Assembly (NCBI RefSeq): GCF_004210375.1
Contig: NC_134834.1
Coordinates: 145,919,009 to 145,983,008, forward strand
Direction: 5' to 3'
Length of the DNA stretch: 64,000 nucleotides
DNA from: Tachypleus tridentatus
Lineage: Eukaryota; Arthropoda; Merostomata; Xiphosura; Limulidae
Positions 23,695 through 36,710 of the stretch are shown piece by piece. The translations under genes and the position numbers were made by a program. Positions within the stretch are counted from its first letter, which is position 1, and each line of letters begins with the position of its first letter. The notes beneath the pieces were generated by a model. The model saw only the letters and a list, made by a program, of their open reading frames with translations. It made no database searches and was not told the origin of the DNA.

Positions 23695-26385
23695 AAGTTC
23701 TTATTACTCTATGGTTAAAGTAAAGTGGCGTTGTTTTCTAATATATATTAATCTTGAGTCATGGAAAGGTAATTTTTTTTTTATGAAAGGCTTATTATTT
23801 AATGAAAAATTATTGTTGTGTTCTCATATAATATACATTTATATTGAATCATGGAACAATTTAATGTTTCATTACTTGCTTACTGCTTGAAGGTTAAATT
23901 ACTGTTGTGTTCCTATGCAATATACATTGATCTTCAATCATGGAAATGATGTAATTTTTTATCAGATGTTTACTCCTAGATGGTTAAATTACTGTTCTTA
24001 TGCAATATACATTGATCTTCAATGATGGAAGTAATTTAATGTTTTATTAGTTGCTCACCACTTGATGTATAAAGTACAGTTGTGCTGTTATACAATATAC
24101 ATTGATCTTGAATCACGGAAACAATATAATTTCTTAATAGTATGTTACTACTTAATGGTTAATGTACTATTTTGTTGTTACATAAAAATATTAATCTTGA
24201 ATCATGTAAATAATTGTATTTTTTATTTGGTGCCTGCTACTTCATGGTTAAATTACTACTGTGTTATAATATAATATACATTAATCTTTAATCATGGAAA
24301 GGTAATTTTTAGTAGGTGCTTACTTCTTCATGACTCAAGTGCTGTTATATTGTTATACAATGCATTAATCTTGAATCATAGAAACAATGTAATTTTTTAA
24401 TAAATGCTTACTACTTGATTGTTAAAGTACCAATTCGTTATTATATAATATATATTAATATTGAATAATGGAAACAATGTGATTTTTAGTAGGTGCTTAG
24501 TACTTGATGGTTAAAGTAGAGTTGTGTTGTTATATAATATAAATTAATATTGAGTCATGGAAATAATATAAAGCTTTATTCGATGCTACCTGCTTGAAGG
24601 TTAAATTACAGTTGTATTCATATGTAATATACATTTATCTTCAGTATCATAGAAATGTAATTTTTAGAAGGTACTTTCTACATGATCGTTAAAGCAGTGT
24701 TCTGTTGTTATCTAATACACATTACTCTTGAATCGTGGATATAATGTAATTTTTACTAGGTACTTTCTACATGATACTTAAAGTACTATTGTGTTCTTAT
24801 ACAAAAATATTAATCTTAATTCATGGAAATAATTTCATTTCTATTAGGTGTTTACTACTTGATAGTTAAGTTACTGTTTAGTTAATCTTCACTCATGAAA
24901 ATAATGTAATTTTTATCAGATGTTTATTGTTAGATCATTAAATTACTGTTGAGGCATTATGTAATATACATTAATTGTGAATCATGGATATAATTTTATG
25001 TTTTATTAGGTGCTTACTACTTGATATTTAAAGCACAGTTGTGTTATTATACAATTCACATTGATATTGAATAATGGAAATAATATAATTTCTTTGTAGG
25101 ATGTTATTTCTTGATGGTTAAAATACTGTTGTGTTCTTGCATAGTATCCTTTAATCTTGAATCAAGGAAATGTAATTTTTTAGAAGTGCTTACTACACTA
25201 TGGTTAAAGTAAAGTGGCATTGTTATACAATATACATTAATGTGGAGTCATGGAAGTAATTTAATGTTGTATTAGATGCTCACTCTTTCAAAGTTAAATT
25301 ACTGTTGTGTTCATATGTAATATATATTTATCTTCATTGAAGGAAATAATTTAATATTTTATTAGGTGCTTACTACTTAAATCATGTCAATAATTTTATT
25401 TTTTATTTGGTGCTTGATAGTTAAATTACTGTTATTATATAATATATATTAATGGTTGAACTAGAGATGTTTTGTTGTCTATTATACATTGATCTTGAAT
25501 CATGGAAATAATGTAATTTTCATTGGGTGCTTTCAACATCATAGTCAAACAACTGTTGTGCTTTTATACTAAAATATTAATCATGAATCGTGTAAATATT
25601 TTCATTTTTATTAAGCGTTTACTACTTGATATTTAAATTATTGTTGTTATATAATACAGATCAATCTTGAGTAATGGAAATATATTTTTTTATTTAAAGC
25701 TTACTACTTCATGGTAAAATTATTGTTGTATAATATACAATAATCTTGAGTAATGGAAATAATGCAATTATTATTAGGTCCATATTACTTGGTAATTAAA
25801 GTACTGTTGGGTTGTAATATAATATACATTATTATTGAGTAATAGAAATAATTTAATGTTTTATTACATGCTCATTGCTTGAAGATTAAATTACTGGTGC
25901 TCTTATATAATATATATTTATCTTCAATGATGAAAATAATTTAATGTTTTATTAGGTGCTTACTACTTGATGTTTAAAGTACAGTTGTGTTATTATATAA
26001 TATACATTGATCATGAATCATGAAAATAATATAATTTTTAATTGGATGTTACCTCTTAATGGTTAAAGTACTGTTTTGCTATTATATAAAAATATTAATC
26101 TTCAATCATGTAAATAATATTATTTTTTCTTAGGTGCTTACTGTTTACTCCTAGATGGTTAAATTACTGTTGTATTCTTTTATAATATATATTAATGGTG
26201 AATCATGGATATAATTTAATATTGTATTAGGTGCTTACTACTTGATGGTTAGAGTACTGTTGTGTGGTTATATAATATATATTGATCTTGAATCATGGAA
26301 ATAATATAATTTCTTAAAAGGATGTTACTACTTGATGGTTAAAGTACTGTTTTGATGTGATATAAAAATATTAATCTTGAATTTA
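23695..26385. repeat. Satellite-like tandem array, ~90-bp unit, about 30 copies
   Basis: The recurring unit runs: TTGAATCATGGAAATAATG, TAATTTTTATTAGGTGCTTA, CTACTTGATGGTTAAAGTAC, TGTTGTGTTGTTATATAATA, TACATTAATC. I measured 89 bp on one unit near the right end. Copies vary by substitutions and short indels. The array ends abruptly near 26,385 (ATTAATCTTGAATTTAATACC). Confidence 0.92.
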
Positions 26386-26389
26386 ATAC

Positions 26390-27605
26390 CAACATACAGG
26401 GTACAGTGTTTAGTATAAATACTAACATACAGTGTACAGTGTTTAGGAAGTTAAAATTTTAATTTACAAAGAAGGAAATGAAAGGGGAATGAGTTTGAAT
26501 ATCTAATGAGAGTTGAACTTTCATTTATAATATGTAAACTTTCTTTTATCATCAGTTTGTGATCATTACATCCACAAGTTATAACAGGAATCGTATCAAG
26601 AAATGGGGTATGATGATGGCATTTCATTGTAAAATATATAGGAAAGTTAGATGTAGTTTGAATATTAACTTCAGTTCTGCTAGAAACTTTCATGTGTTCC
26701 AAGGTATGTAATTAATAAGTGAGGGGAAGTCTTGTCTATGTAGGGAGTTTTACAGGTACCATCTCAGTTGTTAGTGGTAGGTTAAATAGGATTTAAGGTT
26801 ATATCTACAGATATTTGCTAGAAATAATTTAGTCCTTTATAAGATCAAATTAAACATCACAGAACTTCATCACTTTATTTGATGGTGTAGTTTATAACTT
26901 TGATAAACTTATACTAACACTGCACTTAAAATTATAAAGTATGAGGTCTGTACTGTGCATTAAAAGCTGTGCCAACAACTTATTGTTTTTCTTCAATTAT
27001 TGCAACTAATCTATTATTAACATGTATGCATATGGAATTACTAGCCACACACACAAATATTTTTGATGTATCATAATGGTTAATGCATACTGTTATGGGA
27101 ATACACTGCTATATTAGAATGTTTTATGTTCATTACTCACTCAGGAAACACATCACTTGAATACTTACATTAAACATTTTCAATGATGTGAATATTTTGA
27201 ATCATGTTAAAAGCTATAGATCCATACTTTGAGAAAGTGTTACTCAGAACAGAGATAGATTCAAGATGTTGTAAGGTTACAACTAGACATATACGAACAC
27301 TATTAATAAATTTATATTATTTTCATGATTTAAGTTACTTATAACTAAATTCACTAGTAAATTTAGTAACAAAATTAATTAGAAAGCCTATAAAAAACAC
27401 TTTGAGTATCTCACAGAAGTTACGATCAAGTGGTTTCAAACTCTGTCCTTATTTCTGGTAACGTGATTCATATGAAAGTAACAGTTAAAGATAAACGTTT
27501 ACAATATTATATTTACAAAACAATGATAAACTGTAAACCTAAATTCATGATTTAATGTTTATAAACAAAATGCCTGTTTTCAAGTATTAATGTTGTCACT
27601 TAAAG
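26390..27605. other. No feature seen
   Basis: AT-rich spacer between the tandem array and the LINE 3' end. A short doubled phrase (TACAGTGTACAGTGTTTAG) occurs at 26,395-26,445. Confidence 0.4.
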
Positions 27606-28016
27606 TTCCAAGTTTCACTGTGTCGGTATTTGGGTATTAATGTTAAATACCCAGGAGGGTCAGGTACATTTGACCTCTTCCTCCCTCCCAAACGATTATA
27701 GCGTTTGTCATTAGGTTTTTTTTTTTGTTTTTTTTAGCTTTGGGCCAGAGTAAAAGTATAACATCATACTCAGGCCCATTTCAAGGCACAGTCCATGCAT
27801 GGACGAACAAGAAGTTTTTTTTGTCTTTTTTCCTTTTATTATTTCTCTTGTGTTTTTTTCTTCATTTTTTATTTTTTTTGTATTTTCATATATATATTTT
27901 TTTGTATATTTCTCCTTTTTCTTCATAGAGAGAATGCTACTACTACTTGTAGTAACACACACACACACAAAAAAAAGAAAGTAATAATAATAATTATTTA
28001 ATACTTGAATAATAAT

Positions 28017-30908
28017 TCAATAAGAGAGAAAAAAAGTAATAATGATTAAAAAAAGAAAAATGATAATTATAATAATAAAAAAAGAAACAAGGACTAAGTG
28101 TAGTGCATAGTGGCCAGCTTGTGTTACATTTCTTAAATATATGTTAAAAGGGGAGAGGTATTTAGGACTATTTACATCATGTACGTGATATCTGTCGAGA
28201 TCACACATTAAGTCATTTTTATGCCAATTCTTATTGAAATATTTTAGAGAATTATGCAAGAGTCTTTCAGATAGTGTCTATGTTTGCATACTTGTGCATG
28301 AATGTGGTTGAGGTGCTACGTGGTACTTTATATGCTGAAGTTAGTACTGAATTTTGTATACGTTGAAGTTATGTAAATGTGTGGGTGCTATGTTAATCCA
28401 GGCAGGTGATGCATATTCTATTGTTGGTCTAATGTACGTTTTGTAGATTTTAAGTATGTTGTCTGGTGATGTTCCTTGGATTTTACCTGAAAGACTTCTT
28501 GCATAGTTTACTCTTTTCCAGATTCGTATCAGTATATTCTTAATATGTGGTAACCACGTTAATTTTGAATCATAGGTTAGACCTAGAAATTTAGCAGAAA
28601 TAGCAGTCAGTAAAAGTGATCCATTCATATAGAGTTTTGGTGGATCTTTTTCAGCTTATTCAGTCTGCTAAATAATATGACTTGGGTTTTTGGAATATTG
28701 ATTTTGATTCTGTATTTCTGGCAGTATTCTTCGATGTTACTTAGGACTGGTTGTAGGTTCGTTGCTGCTATTGACGGAGTGGGGGCACTTTTCCAGACTG
28801 CTACATCGTCAGCGAACTGTGATGCATAACCTAAATTTAGGTCTGACAGAGGCATATTACTCAAGTACATTATAAATAATATAGGGCTAACAACCCCTCC
28901 CTGCGGGACTCCTGCTTCGGGTGAAAAGGACCCTGAGTGGGCCCCATTTACATTTACTTTACACATTCTGTTTTCCAGGAAGTTGGACAGCCAGCGAATA
29001 GTTTCCTGGGGTAATGCCATTTCAAGTAATCTATGACGTAAGCCATTATGTCACCTTGTGTCAAAAGCTTTCTCAATGTCGAGAAAGCCAGCTACAGTGC
29101 ATTCGTTTTTGTTGAAACTGTCGGTAATTGATTCTGTAAGTCGAATCAGGTGGTCTGTAGTTTGGCGCTTTTTTCGAAATCCGTTTTGAATTTCTGGTAA
29201 TTTTGAATTTTCTTCTAAGTAAACTGACAGACGATTACTAATTATCCTCTCTAATACTTTGTCAATACAACTGGTTAAGCTAATCGGGCGGTAGTTGTTT
29301 GGTTTATTCGCTGGCTTTCCTTCTTTCTGGAACATTAATATTATTGCTTCCTTCCAAGAAACGGGGATATATCCTGCTGATAATGAGAGATTAAATAAAG
29401 CTGTTAGGTGTTCATATAATCTCTGAGTGTCTTGTTTTAGGAGGATAGCTTGAATACCATCTTCTCCAGGGGCTTTGTTTTTTGTGTTGTTAATAGCAGT
29501 TACGACTTCTGTTACAGTGATATGTTTTATCAGTTGATGAGTGCTCCAGTCTTTTGTTTTTTCTTGGTGTGTAATAGTGTTGACTGGAAATTTAGGTGTA
29601 AAAATGCTTCTGTTTTGATCAATAAAGTTGGTAACTGTATTATAAAAGTATCTGTTCATGTCTGGTTCATGATGTGTCTTGAACGTGTTTTCTAGGTGTT
29701 TTTTAAATATCTCGGCTTTTTCTGTGTTAGTGTATGCTGTTTCTCCATCCAGTTACAGTGGTGGATGTACTGTGTTTGTTGTTCCTGTATTTGTAAATCT
29801 TTTCAAATGTGTCCAGAATTGTTTAGGATCAGTTTTGTGATTTAGATCGGAACAGAAGGTGTCCTAGTTTTCTTGTTTTTGTTGTCTGATTAAGTTTCGT
29901 ATTTTATTCCTTATTGTGTTTATCTGTGTTTTAAGTGTGGGGTTGCGATTTTGAATTACTGTCTGCGGAGTATACGTCTGTCTTTAATTAAGTGTATTAT
30001 GTCTTTATGTGGTTGCCATGAATGAGTTGTTGTGAAGTGTTTTTGTTTCGGTATCGAACTGTTGGCTGCATGTTTTAGACACTCAGAGATGATATGACAG
30101 TATGCATCTATATCTGATGCGTCCGCGGCAATATGTAGTACTTCGGGAGGTAAGGTTTCATTTAATATAGTTTGAAAAACTGGCCAATTAGCTTTTTTGT
30201 AGTTCAGTTGGTCTTTAACTATGATTTTATTTAAGTGGGGGGTGAGATTGAAGATACACCAAACTGGAAGGTGGTCACTATCCAAATCGTGACCAACATG
30301 AAAATTTACGAATTTGCGACTCATATTTGACGAACACAGGCATAGGTCCAGTATTTCACTGGTGCCGTGTGCGTACGAGATATGTGTCGGTGTTGCATCG
30401 TTTAATAAAGTCAGGTTTGATTCATCCAGAAATTGAAAAAGTAAATTGCCATTTGCGTTTGTACTACGACAGTTGAATGCTATATGTTTACTGTTTAGGT
30501 CGCCGAGAATAATAATAAGATTAGAATTGCTATTATACAATATATTCAATAGATTTACATCTAACACTGTACTAGGCGAGCAGTAGATGCCCGCCACAGT
30601 AACGTCTGTATGATTTTGCGTTTTTACATTAATAATTATTGATTCATTGCTGGAAGGGATAGTAAGTTCCTGAACTATAAGTTCAGTCTTATACAATAAT
30701 AAAATACCTCTGTTTGGATCTCTATTATCCTTCCTGTCACGTCTAATAATGGAGTAGCCGTTTGATTTGAATCGATGGTACTTATAAGGAGAGTTTCACT
30801 AATTATAATTACATCAGGTTTTATGGAGTTTGTTGTATCTTCAATCTCATGTTTCTTGGAAGCAAGAGCACCCTGGATATTGATGTGTAGAACTGTGAAG
30901 TTATCCAT
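28017..30908 (-). pseudogene. LINE ORF2: endonuclease and reverse transcriptase
   Basis: The endonuclease starts MDNFTVLHINIQGALASKK and shows IIISETL, IILGDLNSKH, SEILDLCL and SDHLPVW, the usual APE-type catalytic boxes. The reverse transcriptase shows NKAPGEDGIQAILLK, NYRPISLTS, FLDIEKAFD (first catalytic Asp), GVPQGGVVSPILF and FADDVAVW (catalytic Asp pair), and then EYASPAWI and LDRYHVHDVNSPKYLSP near the C-terminus. The reading frame changes near 30,690, between 29,956 and 29,660, near 29,040 (FD|TR), near 28,640 and near 28,345. All catalytic residues are still present, so inactivation is by indels and not by active-site loss. Confidence 0.9.
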
Positions 30909-31149
30909 GTTTAGTAGAGTTTATGATGGAGGTTAAAATTTGCGGCAAGAACTTGTGTATGTTTTTCAATATGATTTTAACAATTATGTCTGTGAGACTG
31001 TTGGTGTTTGTCGGGTTTGTATATTCTGCCATTATTTCCGAGAAGGTGGAAGTTATGGCAGATGTCAGTGTTGTTTCAATCGTTGTTGGTTGTGTGTTTT
31101 GGGTATTTCCTCTTCACATGGTGATGGTTTTTCCTGTCGGGATGATGAA

Positions 31150-33024
31150 GTTTTAACCACTGCGGGTGTTTGTTTGTGTAGTTGTGCTTTGTGGTGCTGG
31201 AGTGGTAGGTGTGGGTTCCTTAATTGTTCGTGGTGGTGGTGGCGGCTTGTTCGTGTTGGGATTTTTAATTTCGTACAAGTGTGTTTTAATGGATTTACAT
31301 TTCTGACATCCTTTATAATTTGCCGTGTGTTCTTCCCCACAATTGCAGCATTTGGGTTTGGGGTTCTGTTTAGTACACTGTGTTGATTCTCCCCACAGCC
31401 CACACAACGCGCATTTGCTTGGCATGCTGCTGCTACATGTCCAAACCTTTGGCATCGGTAGCACTGTGTGACAACCACTGCTGGTGTTTTTGTTTGTTCT
31501 ACTGTGTACTTTTGATACCACATAGTGATACCATTATTAATTAGTTGTGTAATATCCTGGCTGTTGTCTGCGACTACTTTGATTAGATTTGTGGGTTTTT
31601 TAGTAATGTTTGAAGTTATACGGTCTACTGAAATATGTTTTATGTGTTGTGTGCTTAACGCTTCCTTAATGTCTTCTGTCTATTGAATTATGTACACCTC
31701 GTGTTTGGGGTTCTGTTTAGTACACTGTGTAATGTGGTGATTCTCCCCACAGCCCACACAACGCGCATTTGCTTGGCATGCTGCTGATACATGTCCAAAC
31801 CTTTGGCATCGGTAGCACTGTGTGACAACCACTGCTGGTGTTTTTGTTTGTTCTACTGTGTACTTTTGATACCACATAGTGATACCATTATTAATTAGTT
31901 GTGTAATATCCTGGCTGTTGTCTGCGACTACTTTGATTAGATTTGTGGGTTTTTTAGTAATGTTTGAAGTTATACGGTCTACTGAAATATGTTTTATGTG
32001 TTGTGTGCTTAACGCTTCCTTAATGTCTTCTGTCTATTGAATTATGTACACCTCGTGTCACAAAAGATTTAGGTGTTGGTTTAGTTCCTGGTAGGTGTAT
32101 TGTAATATTTCCTGTTTTGAACGCGTCTGAAGGCCAAGCTTTCAGTAGACTGTTTAAGTCAGCGGGTTCCTGTCCTTGAACCAGAACACCGCCTCTAGGC
32201 AGACTCTTAACACTCCTACGAAAAGACGTTTCTAGTCCTGATTTCTCCAAGCCCGTTCCCCTGGCTGTGGTTTCGCTAGATAGTAGATATGGACAGTGGG
32301 AATCTCGTTAATCCATTCATTAATAGGTTTAAATGGCAATTTCATTTAAATACAAAATTATTAGCCTAATATTAATAATATTAATAACCTTTCAAGTTGC
32401 TCTGGGGCCTATTAGGCCCCACTTTTCTAGGAGTGTTAATGTTAGTTATCTTTGTGGTAGGTTTGCACCTGTATATTTCTTTAGCTAATTGTGGTTGGTT
32501 GAAACTACCAGGAACTCCTTGGATTATAATTGCGTGCTTAGGTAATTTTGGTACGAGTTGTGTATGTGTGTCTGTGGTGGTTGTTCTTTGTTTAATTTGT
32601 TTTTTCTGACTACGAGTCTGCACAAGTGTGAAGCCTTCGTCGTCAGAAAGAACTTCGTCTTTGTCTGAATTTGTTTGTTGTGGAATATCCAGGGTGGGGT
32701 TTGGGTTGCTTGAACTGCTAGTTGTTGGCATATTGTTGTCTATATCCGTAATCTTAGCTACATTATCTTCAGATGCTGAAAGTATAATATCCTTAACTAG
32801 TTTTCTTTTTTTTTTCTAGTCCTAACAGTATTTTCTTTAATAGGCGTTAACTTTGCTTTTAATTCTTTTTCTGCTATAAACATTAATGATTTTAATTTTA
32901 CATTTTCGTTTTTTATTTGGGCACCGTCACTAGACTTACTTTTTGTCCCTGATATAGACGGGCTTGCTCCCTCAGTTTCAGACGCTATATCGTTTTCCCT
33001 GGTCTCCGACTCCCCGGCCGGCAT
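31150..33024 (-). pseudogene. LINE ORF1 (gag-like) with CCHC zinc knuckles
   Basis: It starts with MPAGESETRE at 33,024 in a Ser/Lys-rich disordered region, followed by an acidic segment (DKDEVLSDDEGFTLVQ), a nucleic-acid-binding middle (SVKSLPRGGVLVQGQ ... LPGTKPTPKSFVTRGVH) and zinc knuckles (QCYRCQRFGHVAAACQANAR, ARCVGCGE, CCNCGEEHTANYKGCQKC), ending in a Pro/Thr-rich tail. The protein packages LINE RNA in this group. Frames break near 32,800, 32,380 and 32,000. The knuckle region is duplicated, and the 3'-most copy carries a 7-bp deletion that shifts frame between the second and third knuckle. Confidence 0.85.
31356..32058 (-). repeat. 354-bp direct tandem duplication inside LINE ORF1
   Basis: Copy 1 (31,356-31,704) and copy 2 (31,703-32,058) are almost identical, with an offset of 354 bp measured at CCTCGTGT (31,697 and 32,051). 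The visible differences are few: 7 bp missing in copy 1 (CACTGTGTTGATT versus CACTGTGTAATGTGGTGATT) and an occasional substitution (CTGCTGCTAC versus CTGCTGATAC). It doubles the zinc-knuckle segment. Confidence 0.95.
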
Positions 33025-33219
33025 GTCGCCTCGTTGTTTCGCGAAGTTGAACTTGCTGTCTCGGGCTAATTCAAAAGGTAAAAAGGTCTTCTGTCTTTGT
33101 ATCTACTGGCGTGAAACTCGACAAAATATGAAGCGAAATATAGGTTGTATACACGTAGAATTCAAGAGCCTTTCAGAGGTATATCCTATCTTTACCCTCT
33201 CCAAGCGCAGAACTTAAAC

Positions 33220-34205
33220 TGTTGTAGCACTTGTATTTTTGCTTATTTTGGACATCAATATGATAGAAGTCATCTGTGTCGAGTAGTTTAACTTCAGAAC
33301 TAAGTAAGGTATATTCTGTAACAATATTACAAAAGCTGTGGGCATCCTAAGCAGTATTAATGAAGGAAAATTGTAAGTATCTTTAAAAAGTCAAGGCATG
33401 AAAGTTAGTACAGTAATGTCTAATCAAATTAAATGATGTATTTGTTTAGAAATAATTAGATTCAAGGGGGGGGGAGAACTTATTACAGATTTTTTAGTTG
33501 TGGCATTGTTTTTAAATGCACAAAGTTTGTGAAATATATATGTAGTACTGGTTAAAATGTGCAGTGATCCTTTTCTGCTTTATTCGTATTAGTCCATGAG
33601 TGTATAGTGAGGATGAATGTAATTATGATGCAATACTTCACAAAGTTGAATTTACAAGCAGTCCTGTAGAACATCCCATCTTGATGTTGTGTATTATAGA
33701 ACTTACAATGAATGGTAGAAGAACTTCCTAATGCAGGACAAATGAACCATTTGTGGTACAACTTGCATTAGGTAGAGTTAATTTCACACATTGGTTGAGG
33801 AGCTCTGGCTTGCCAGGTATCAAACAATTGAATCTCAATCCCAGTGGTTCTGAGGATTTAATTGATTTTTCTGATTGCAGACTGGAGCTCCATCATCATG
33901 TTATGTGTGTTTCTCAATCTCATTGGTTGAGGATGCCATTCTTTTAGGACTAAAGTATCAACAATGGTTTAAACAGTTTGAAGTTATAATCGATCTCTCA
34001 GTTATGGACTGACATGCCTCAACCACACTATATCAATGGCAGGTCTAGCCACAATTAGTCAGTGACTTTCTTCTTCTGTGAACTGGATATATCATTCACA
34101 GTTACAGTGGTTTGAAAATGGAAATGTTAACACAGCTTTGAATGAACTTGCCCTATCTTTTAAAAGTCTCAAACACTTTCACTTTTTGCTGTTTATCATG
34201 CGTGT
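33220..34205. other. No feature seen
   Basis: Sequence 5' of the LINE. A (G)9 run lies at about 33,466. No coding signature. Confidence 0.4.
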
Positions 34206-34211
34206 CTATTG

Positions 34212-34403
34212 TTTCTATTGTCCATTTAGTGATGCTGTTTTTCATCACAGGTGAAGAGTAGAACTGAGTCAGATCTATTGTTTGTCCATTTAGTGATGCT
34301 GTTTTTCATCACGGGTGAAGAGTAGAACTGAGTCAGATCTATTGTTTGTCCATTTAGTGATGCTGTTTTTCATCAGGGATGAAGAGTAGAACTGAGTCAG
34401 ATG
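34212..34403 (+). repeat. Three tandem 64-bp copies
   Basis: GTCCATTTAGTGATGCTG starts at 34,220, 34,284 and 34,348 exactly. Each unit also holds TTTTTCATCAC and GTGAAGAGTAGAACTGAGTC. Copies differ at only a few positions. Confidence 0.95.
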
Positions 34404-34409
34404 TTGTTC

Positions 34410-36530
34410 AGTGTGTTTTCTCTTTACACAAATGTTGATAAACTCCATGGTATCTTTTTAGATGTATTTTGAAAAGTAATAATATTGGCAATGTTAAACC
34501 ACTTCCTTCACCAGGTCATGTGGGATTTCAGCTTTTATATCAGCAAAGGTGAGGTATCATATTGGAACTTATAATTTTCTTACTAAGAAAATGTATTTCT
34601 GATTGATACTTGCCTCTTTTCACATTTTCCACCCTTCTTTCCCACTTAGTGTTTTTGTTTCTAACATCTTATCTCCAAGTGAGATTAGACTATACATCAG
34701 GGAGATGTAGTTGCATGAGGAGGATATGTCACACTCCTGTCAGTAGAGGATTGTTGCATGATTGTTTATATACTACAGTACAGCTGAACCACATTAAACA
34801 TGTGGGGGTAGATGAAAGTATTGAGACTAGTGGTGAGTGAAACATGTAAGTGTATAAAGGATATAATAATTGAGAAAAATTTTATGTGAGAGTTGGTAAG
34901 TATCTATTAGAAGAACTTTCTCTGTGCAGGAAAATTATAACACTAGACTGATGGAGAAAAGATACTTTAAAGGAACTTAAGTTTAACTTTCTTTAGTAAT
35001 GTTTAGAGAAACTGCTCTTCTTTCAAGTCAGAAACAAACTTGTTGGTTAATGATAAACTACTGTAGGACATTCTGAAGTACAAAATAACAGAATATAACA
35101 GGCAGAAACACAATAAATAAACCATATAGTAATGAGAATATAACAGAGCTGAAGAAACTAGTGATGTTATTAGATTACTATTTATGCCATAAATCACAAA
35201 AGACTTCCTCCATCAGTTAACACCATTATTAACCTCTTCCTAAATAAATGTGTTTATACAGACTGAGCTATCTATACAATGAGAGGAAGAATATAAATTT
35301 GTTCATCTGGAGATGAGTGTTGATTTTAGTTCAATTTTTTATATTAGAAACATTAATTTCTCTTTAGTAGATTAACAGATGGCTAGGATTTTCATATTTA
35401 ATAAATGAAGAAAGAGCATCCTTCTTTAACTTAGAAAGGAAACATTGGCCTTCAGAATTGTCCTGAAAAAATTGTGGGGTAATAAAGTGCTGGAAATAGT
35501 AAAATAAGGAACCAAATGTGATAGCTGTGGTATGTTTTAGAACAGACCTAGACACTCTTGAAAAATAGTCACTACCCTATAACAATATAATGTACAGGAG
35601 AATGTCCCTAACTATACCAATGACTTCATTAATTTGGTACTATAATAATTCAGTGGATAACATACTAAAACAAAGAATCTATTCACACCAGAATAATGTA
35701 TAATACATAAACTAAATAACACATATACAGTTACCGAATTTGTTTGTATATAAAACTTTAGGTTCTGTAAGATCATCACAGATCAGGTATTAAACAAACA
35801 GTAACACTGAACAAGTAAAATGAAATGGATCTACATGAAAAAGATATTTATACCAACTTAAACAGTCATTCAGTGATACATACAAGTTATGGATCAGTTG
35901 TAATGTGATAACACAATAACTCAACATAAATTTGTCACAAATTGTAATTCTTGTTCCACAGTATAATAACAGTAGCAAGTGGCATATTTATCTGATATGA
36001 GGATACCACCCTTCCAGTGTCTGAAAGGACAATTGTGTTGTCAATATAGAGAGTCATTTCTGATGAGATAATAGTGTAGAATCCTAACTCAATAGAGAAT
36101 GTTTATTTTGTAGCAAAAGTGATGGTGAGAATAAAAGAGAAAAAAACAATGTATCATTCTGCTTAGCTGTACAAGTTTTGTATATGAAGAGACAAGTATG
36201 AAAAAACCATTCCTGATAAGGGGAGTTCTGAAATATGAATTGCTTTCAAATCAGAACAACAAACACTAGAAGTAAAACAATATTCATGAAAAGACTAGTA
36301 TGAATCAAAGACTAAAATGAAATGAACCAGAAGGTTGAAGATCCATTATACTTCCCTCTGTCAGAAATAGGTAACGAAGGCCACTGCACATAAAGGAACA
36401 ATTTTAGCAGTTGAATATTGAAGAAAATAAAGTCTGAGTAAAGTTTAAAACTAATTTTTTCAAAGAATAGTCATTTGAAAGTACAAATTGTTAAAATAAA
36501 ACAACCACAGAAATCATTATAGAACTGATA
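34410..36530. other. No supported feature
   Basis: AT-rich. Small open frames (34,610; 35,003; 35,364; 35,790) have no recognisable domain. Confidence 0.45.
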
Positions 36531-36534
36531 GATA

Positions 36535-36710
36535 CACTACATGGCCAAAAGTATGTGGATACCTGACAATTGCAACTATATGTGCTTTGTTGAACATCTC
36601 ATTCCAAAAGCATGAGCATGAATATGGAGTTGGGGTCCTGGGAAGGTTTTTTGCTAGATTTTACAACATGGCTGTGGGTATTCACTTCTATTTAGCCACA
36701 AGAGCATCAG
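36535..36710 (+). mobile_element. Tc1/mariner-type inverted-repeat segment
   Basis: Preceded by TA (36,533-36,534), it begins CACTACATGGCCAAAAGTAT and continues TGTGGATACCTGAC, GAATATGGAGTTGG, GGGAAGG, ACAACATGGCTGTGGG, and AGCCACAAGAGCATCAG. This closely follows the end sequence I remember from Tc1-like elements common in ray-finned fish. No transposase or second end is seen; the right side runs straight into a hAT transposase C-terminus. Confidence 0.7.

Larger units (their letters stand above)
27610..33030 (-). mobile_element. Jockey-like non-LTR retrotransposon, nearly full length, inactive
   Basis: In order on the minus strand: ORF1 with zinc knuckles (33,024 to about 31,150), ORF2 with apurinic endonuclease (30,908-29,956), reverse transcriptase (29,659-28,341) and C-terminal region (to 28,017), then a low-complexity A-rich 3' UTR and a terminal block (GGAGGAAGAGGTC ... 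CCTGACCCTCCTGGGTAT) shared with copies at 15.5 and 16.5 kb. Length of about 5.4 kb is normal for the Jockey group. Several frameshifts and one 354-bp duplication make it non-autonomous. Confidence 0.9.

Noticed and set aside
23695..26385. CRISPR array
   Set aside because: Units are directly contiguous and similar along their whole length; there are no constant repeats separated by unique spacers, and the genome is eukaryotic.
27725..28001. Overlapping plus-strand open frames rich in Phe and Leu
   Set aside because: They are the T-rich complement of the LINE's A-rich 3' UTR, not genes.
30923..31386. Plus-strand Cys/Trp/Val-rich frames
   Set aside because: They are antisense to the zinc-knuckle region and 5' part of the LINE and have no independent domain.
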